Positions 6,602 through 9,037 of a DNA stretch of 9,037 bases are shown in pieces. Where the stretch lies: contig JANYBY010000367.1 in the NCBI GenBank assembly GCA_025360565.1, positions 1-9,037 of the forward strand, given 5' to 3'. Position numbers and translations under genes: made by a program. Within the stretch, counting starts at the first letter, position 1. Each line of letters begins with the position of its first letter. Under the pieces are notes generated by a model. That model saw only the letters and a list, made by a program, of their open reading frames with translations, had not been told where the DNA came from and searched no databases. Source of the stretch: Bacteroidota bacterium (GTDB lineage Bacteria > Bacteroidota > Bacteroidia > B-17B0 > Aurantibacillaceae).

Positions 6602-8539
6602 ATGAGGAGTTTGAAGAAAGCAGGGGCAGCATTTATGATTTTTTCCACATTAATTGTGGGCATGTCCCATTCATTTAAAAATGACCTGAACAAGACAGAA
6701 TATTTAGAAAATTATACTAATAAGATAATTAAGCTTAGATCGGGTACAAAAGAGCTGTTAGAATTAATTGAAGCAAGTGATCTGAAAAAAGAAGCCGATA
6801 AACAAAAGGTGATCGGTAAAATTAATTTAACGCGAATTGCTTTAAAGAATGTTGACATTTGGTTAAGATATATTGACCCCTTAGCATATAAAAAAATAAA
6901 TGGACCATTGCCTGTAGAATGGGAAACCGAAGTTTTTGAAAAATTTGAAAAACCTTATAAACGCGAAGGGGCGGGCTTAACACTCGCGGCTCTTTACCTT
7001 GAGGAAACTGAAATTAAAAAAGATTCTCTTGAAAATTTAATAAAGATGGCCTTAGCATCTTTAAATGCCTATCAGTCGGATTCGATAGTTGAACAATTGA
7101 AGGACTACCATCATTTTTATTTGTGTAACAGATTACATCTCTTAAATCTGGCAACAATTTATACCACTGCTTTCGAATGCCCGGATACTAAACAAATTAT
7201 ACCTGAATTAAGAAGTATGCTAAGCGGTGTATACCAAACGTATATATCATTTAATCAAACTTTTCCTCAACAGGCTATAAGCCAAAATTATTTGGAGCTA
7301 TATGCTAAGGCCATTACTTATGTAAACAACCAACCATCAGGCTATGAAAACTTCGATCATTTTACTTTTATTAAACACTATATAAACCCGCTTTTTGCCT
7401 TTAATCAGGAATTGATAATTAAGTATGCCGTGATTAGTAAAAGCAATATGGATTATTCGCTGAACAATAATGTAAGATCAATTTTTAGTAAACGTTTATA
7501 TACCGGCCAAAACAGCAAAGGAATTTATTTGCGGGTAAACGAAGAAAAAAAACTTAAACAAATTGATCAGATCGGCAAACTATTATTTTACGACCCTATT
7601 TTATCGGGCAACAATTTACGCAGCTGTGCATCCTGTCATAAACCAACTAATTGCTTTACCGATAATACAAATGCCTCGTCCCTTAATTACGACAGAAAAC
7701 AGTTTTTACCAAGAAACTCGCCCTCACTCATAAATGTTCAATATAATCACTTAGTTATGCTCGATGGAAAACATATTTCGCTTCAAGAACAAACAAAAGC
7801 CGTTATAACCAATTCAATGGAACTAGCCTGTGAAGAAAAAGAGTTAATAAAAAAAATATTGAGCTGTAAAGATTATAAAAAAGCTTTTAAAAATTTTTTG
7901 CAATATACACCTCTTGAAAAGGAGATAACCATGGAACACATTTCTTCGGCCATCACCATGTATTATTCAAAATTCAGCCAATATTATTCTCCCTTTGATA
8001 TTGCAATGAACGAAAGTAGCGCGCCGGATGAAAGAGTAAAAAGAGGGTTCAATATCTTTATGAGTAAAGCCCAATGTGCAACATGCCATTTCGCACCTCA
8101 ATTTAACGGTGTAAAACCGCCTTTTGTGGGTTCTGAATTTGAAGTTTTGGGAACGCCCGCAGATACAAATTACAAAACTTTGAGTAAAGATAAGGGACGG
8201 TATACAGTTAACCCGGCTTTTGAAACTGCCAATGCCTTTAGAACAGGAACAATTAGAAACGCGGAAAAAACGGCACCGTATATGCACAACGGCGTATTTA
8301 AGACCCTTGAGCAGGTAATTGATTTTTATGACGGCGGCGGCGGGGCAGGCAGGGGGCTAAAAGTAGCGAACCAAACGCTTTCATCGGATTCCTTGCATTT
8401 AAGCAAGGATGAAAAAAAAGACCTTTTAGAATTTATTAAGTCATTAAATGAAAATATAAGTTTTGAGGTTCCTCCGCTGAATATGCCGGAGTCAAAAATA
8501 AAAACATTAAATAAAAGAAAAGTAAGCGGTGAATATTGA
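6602..8539 (+). CDS. Di-haem cytochrome c peroxidase / MauG-family protein with N-terminal helical domain
   Basis: The 645-residue exported protein has an N-terminal signal sequence (RSLKK, then hydrophobic to about residue 20). Residues about 30-290 are mostly helical and include DIWLRYIDPLAYKKINGPLP (85-104), a pattern I recall from the N-terminal extension of Bacteroidota peroxidases. Residues about 315-620 are the di-haem domain: IGKLLFYDPILSGNN (324-338), haem site CASCH (342-346), RNSPSLINV (371-379), haem site CATCH (492-496) and the C-terminal signature TAPYMHNGVFKTLEQVIDFY (557-576). The family reduces hydrogen peroxide with electrons from small cytochromes, or oxidises protein substrates (MauG); sequence alone does not decide. 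The usual WDGR motif reads MLDGK (386-390), while a Glu follows in NSMEL (404-408). Haem attachment implies a periplasmic or envelope location. A small cytochrome gene follows 88 nt downstream. ATG 6602 is chosen because it alone gives a complete signal peptide. Confidence 0.9.
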   Translation: MRSLKKAGAAFMIFSTLIVGMSHSFKNDLNKTEYLENYTNKIIKLRSGTKELLELIEASDLKKEADKQKVIGKINLTRIALKNVDIWLRYIDPLAYKKINGPLPVEWETEVFEKFEKPYKREGAGLTLAALYLEETEIKKDSLENLIKMALASLNAYQSDSIVEQLKDYHHFYLCNRLHLLNLATIYTTAFECPDTKQIIPELRSMLSGVYQTYISFNQTFPQQAISQNYLELYAKAITYVNNQPSGYENFDHFTFIKHYINPLFAFNQELIIKYAVISKSNMDYSLNNNVRSIFSKRLYTGQNSKGIYLRVNEEKKLKQIDQIGKLLFYDPILSGNNLRSCASCHKPTNCFTDNTNASSLNYDRKQFLPRNSPSLINVQYNHLVMLDGKHISLQEQTKAVITNSMELACEEKELIKKILSCKDYKKAFKNFLQYTPLEKEITMEHISSAITMYYSKFSQYYSPFDIAMNESSAPDERVKRGFNIFMSKAQCATCHFAPQFNGVKPPFVGSEFEVLGTPADTNYKTLSKDKGRYTVNPAFETANAFRTGTIRNAEKTAPYMHNGVFKTLEQVIDFYDGGGGAGRGLKVANQTLSSDSLHLSKDEKKDLLEFIKSLNENISFEVPPLNMPESKIKTLNKRKVSGEY

Positions 8540-8550
8540 TATGAAATAAC

Positions 8551-8567
8551 CATGTTTAACAAACATG
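8551..8567. repeat. Short perfect hairpin after the peroxidase gene
   Basis: CATGTTT (8551-8557), AAC, AAACATG (8561-8567) form a 7-bp stem with a 3-nt loop, 11 nt after the peroxidase stop. There is no T-tract, so termination is doubtful. It could be a processing or stability site between the two cytochrome genes. Its right arm covers the upstream ATG at 8565, which argues against that start for the next gene. Confidence 0.45.
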
Positions 8568-8592
8568 AACATTAATGAAGATAAACTGGCTA

Positions 8593-8631
8593 TTCCATAT
8601 GACAACAAAAAGACAAATTATTTCCATATGA
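8593..8631 (+). repeat. 10-bp direct repeat flanking the small cytochrome start
   Basis: TTCCATATGA occurs at 8593-8602 and again at 8622-8631, 29 nt apart. Each copy contains the palindrome CATATG, and the second contains the preferred ATG (8628-8630). The two ATGs are in different frames. This may be a local duplication or a pair of regulator sites; chance is possible. Confidence 0.35.
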
Positions 8632-9008
8632 AAATGATAAAATTGATGGTTGGTTTATTTATCGCAAGTTTGTTAATATTTAAATGCACTTCGCAAAAAA
8701 AGGTTGGGTACGACTTTCCGGATCAAATGCTGCCCCATGTAAAAGTGGAATTTACAAAGCAATGCGATAAAGGGCAGCAGCTTTACACTTTAAGTTGTGC
8801 AAAGTGCCATGACAAAAAATTTAATGGGAAAAAAGTAATTCCTGATTTTAAACCCGAACAACTTTCGGGATATGAATTAAGAGTGGCGAATGCAAAACAC
8901 ACAGTTGCTTTGGAGGATACTTTAATTACTACAGAAGAATTAGCCCTGATAATGACTTTTCTATCATACAAGAAAAAAAGCGGACTGCTTTTAACAACAA
9001 AAAAATAG
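8628..9008 (+). CDS. Small exported mono-haem c-type cytochrome
   Basis: From the preferred ATG at 8628 the product is 126 residues. It starts with MKMIKLMVGLFIASLLIF, a membrane-targeting signal, then a Cys at residue 20 preceded by Lys, so the lipobox is poor and lipoprotein status is uncertain. One haem-binding motif, CAKCH (57-61), follows LYTLS and matches class I cytochrome c in form; the C-terminal TTEELALIMTFLSYKKK (101-117) fits the last helix of such domains. The usual sixth-ligand Met before that helix is not obvious; His91 or Met109 are the visible candidates. The frame is open upstream to an ATG at 8565, but that would put 21 polar residues before the signal core and its ATG lies in a hairpin. 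The gene probably shares a transcript with the peroxidase, for which it could be an electron donor; this is inferred from position only. Confidence 0.8.
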   Translation: MKMIKLMVGLFIASLLIFKCTSQKKVGYDFPDQMLPHVKVEFTKQCDKGQQLYTLSCAKCHDKKFNGKKVIPDFKPEQLSGYELRVANAKHTVALEDTLITTEELALIMTFLSYKKKSGLLLTTKK

Positions 9009-9037
9009 AAAGCGAAAACGATTATGCATAACTCGCC

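Noticed and set aside
8331..8357. G-rich run that could form a two-tetrad quadruplex
   Set aside because: It encodes the glycine-rich stretch after the conserved HNG motif of the peroxidase (residues 577-585); codon choice for glycine explains it.
8565..8627. Upstream start for the small cytochrome, adding 21 residues
   Set aside because: The extra residues are polar and would displace the signal sequence from the N-terminus, and the ATG sits in a hairpin arm.
9009..9037. Possible start of a further gene (ATG at 9024-9026)
   Set aside because: Only four codons are visible before the window ends; nothing can be supported.

Overview
The window looks like a chromosomal segment from a low-GC member of the Bacteroidota. 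The signs are a type IX secretion (T9SS) C-terminal sorting domain, a Bacteroidota-type promoter (TTTG, 21 nt, TATCTTTG) upstream of htpG, weak Shine-Dalgarno sequences, and an HtpG and a 7TM-like SpoIIE/PP2C phosphatase in the style of that phylum. I cannot name a genus. No tRNA, rRNA, CRISPR array, transposase or prophage gene was seen.

Layout: (1) 1-236, the 3' end of ribulose-phosphate 3-epimerase on the + strand, cut by the window edge. (2) 237-432, a convergent gap made almost entirely of inverted repeats. (3) 433-1914, minus strand, a membrane-anchored PP2C/SpoIIE-type phosphatase. (4) 1915-2240, a non-coding gap holding a cluster of dispersed-type palindromes. (5) 2241-4139, minus strand, the chaperone HtpG; its start is moved 23 codons inside the longest reading frame because a good promoter lies between the two candidate starts. 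(6) 4140-4447, an AT-rich divergent intergenic region. (7) 4448-6538, + strand, a secreted PhoX-like (DUF839-type) beta-propeller protein with a choice-of-anchor-D-like domain and a T9SS tail, followed by a clear intrinsic terminator. (8) 6602-8539, + strand, a di-haem cytochrome c peroxidase/MauG-family protein with an extra N-terminal helical domain. (9) 8628-9008, + strand, a small mono-haem c-type cytochrome.

The left half is housekeeping and signalling. In the right half, all three + strand genes encode exported proteins. The peroxidase and the small cytochrome probably form a periplasmic redox pair, with the small cytochrome as a possible electron partner. Whether the surface PhoX-like protein belongs with them is open, because a terminator separates it from the peroxidase gene. 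Nothing here is clearly a new defence or mobile system. The points most worth a second look are the two repeat-rich gaps, the terminator placed 12 nt before the peroxidase start, and the pairing of a PhoX-like T9SS protein with a MauG-family enzyme.
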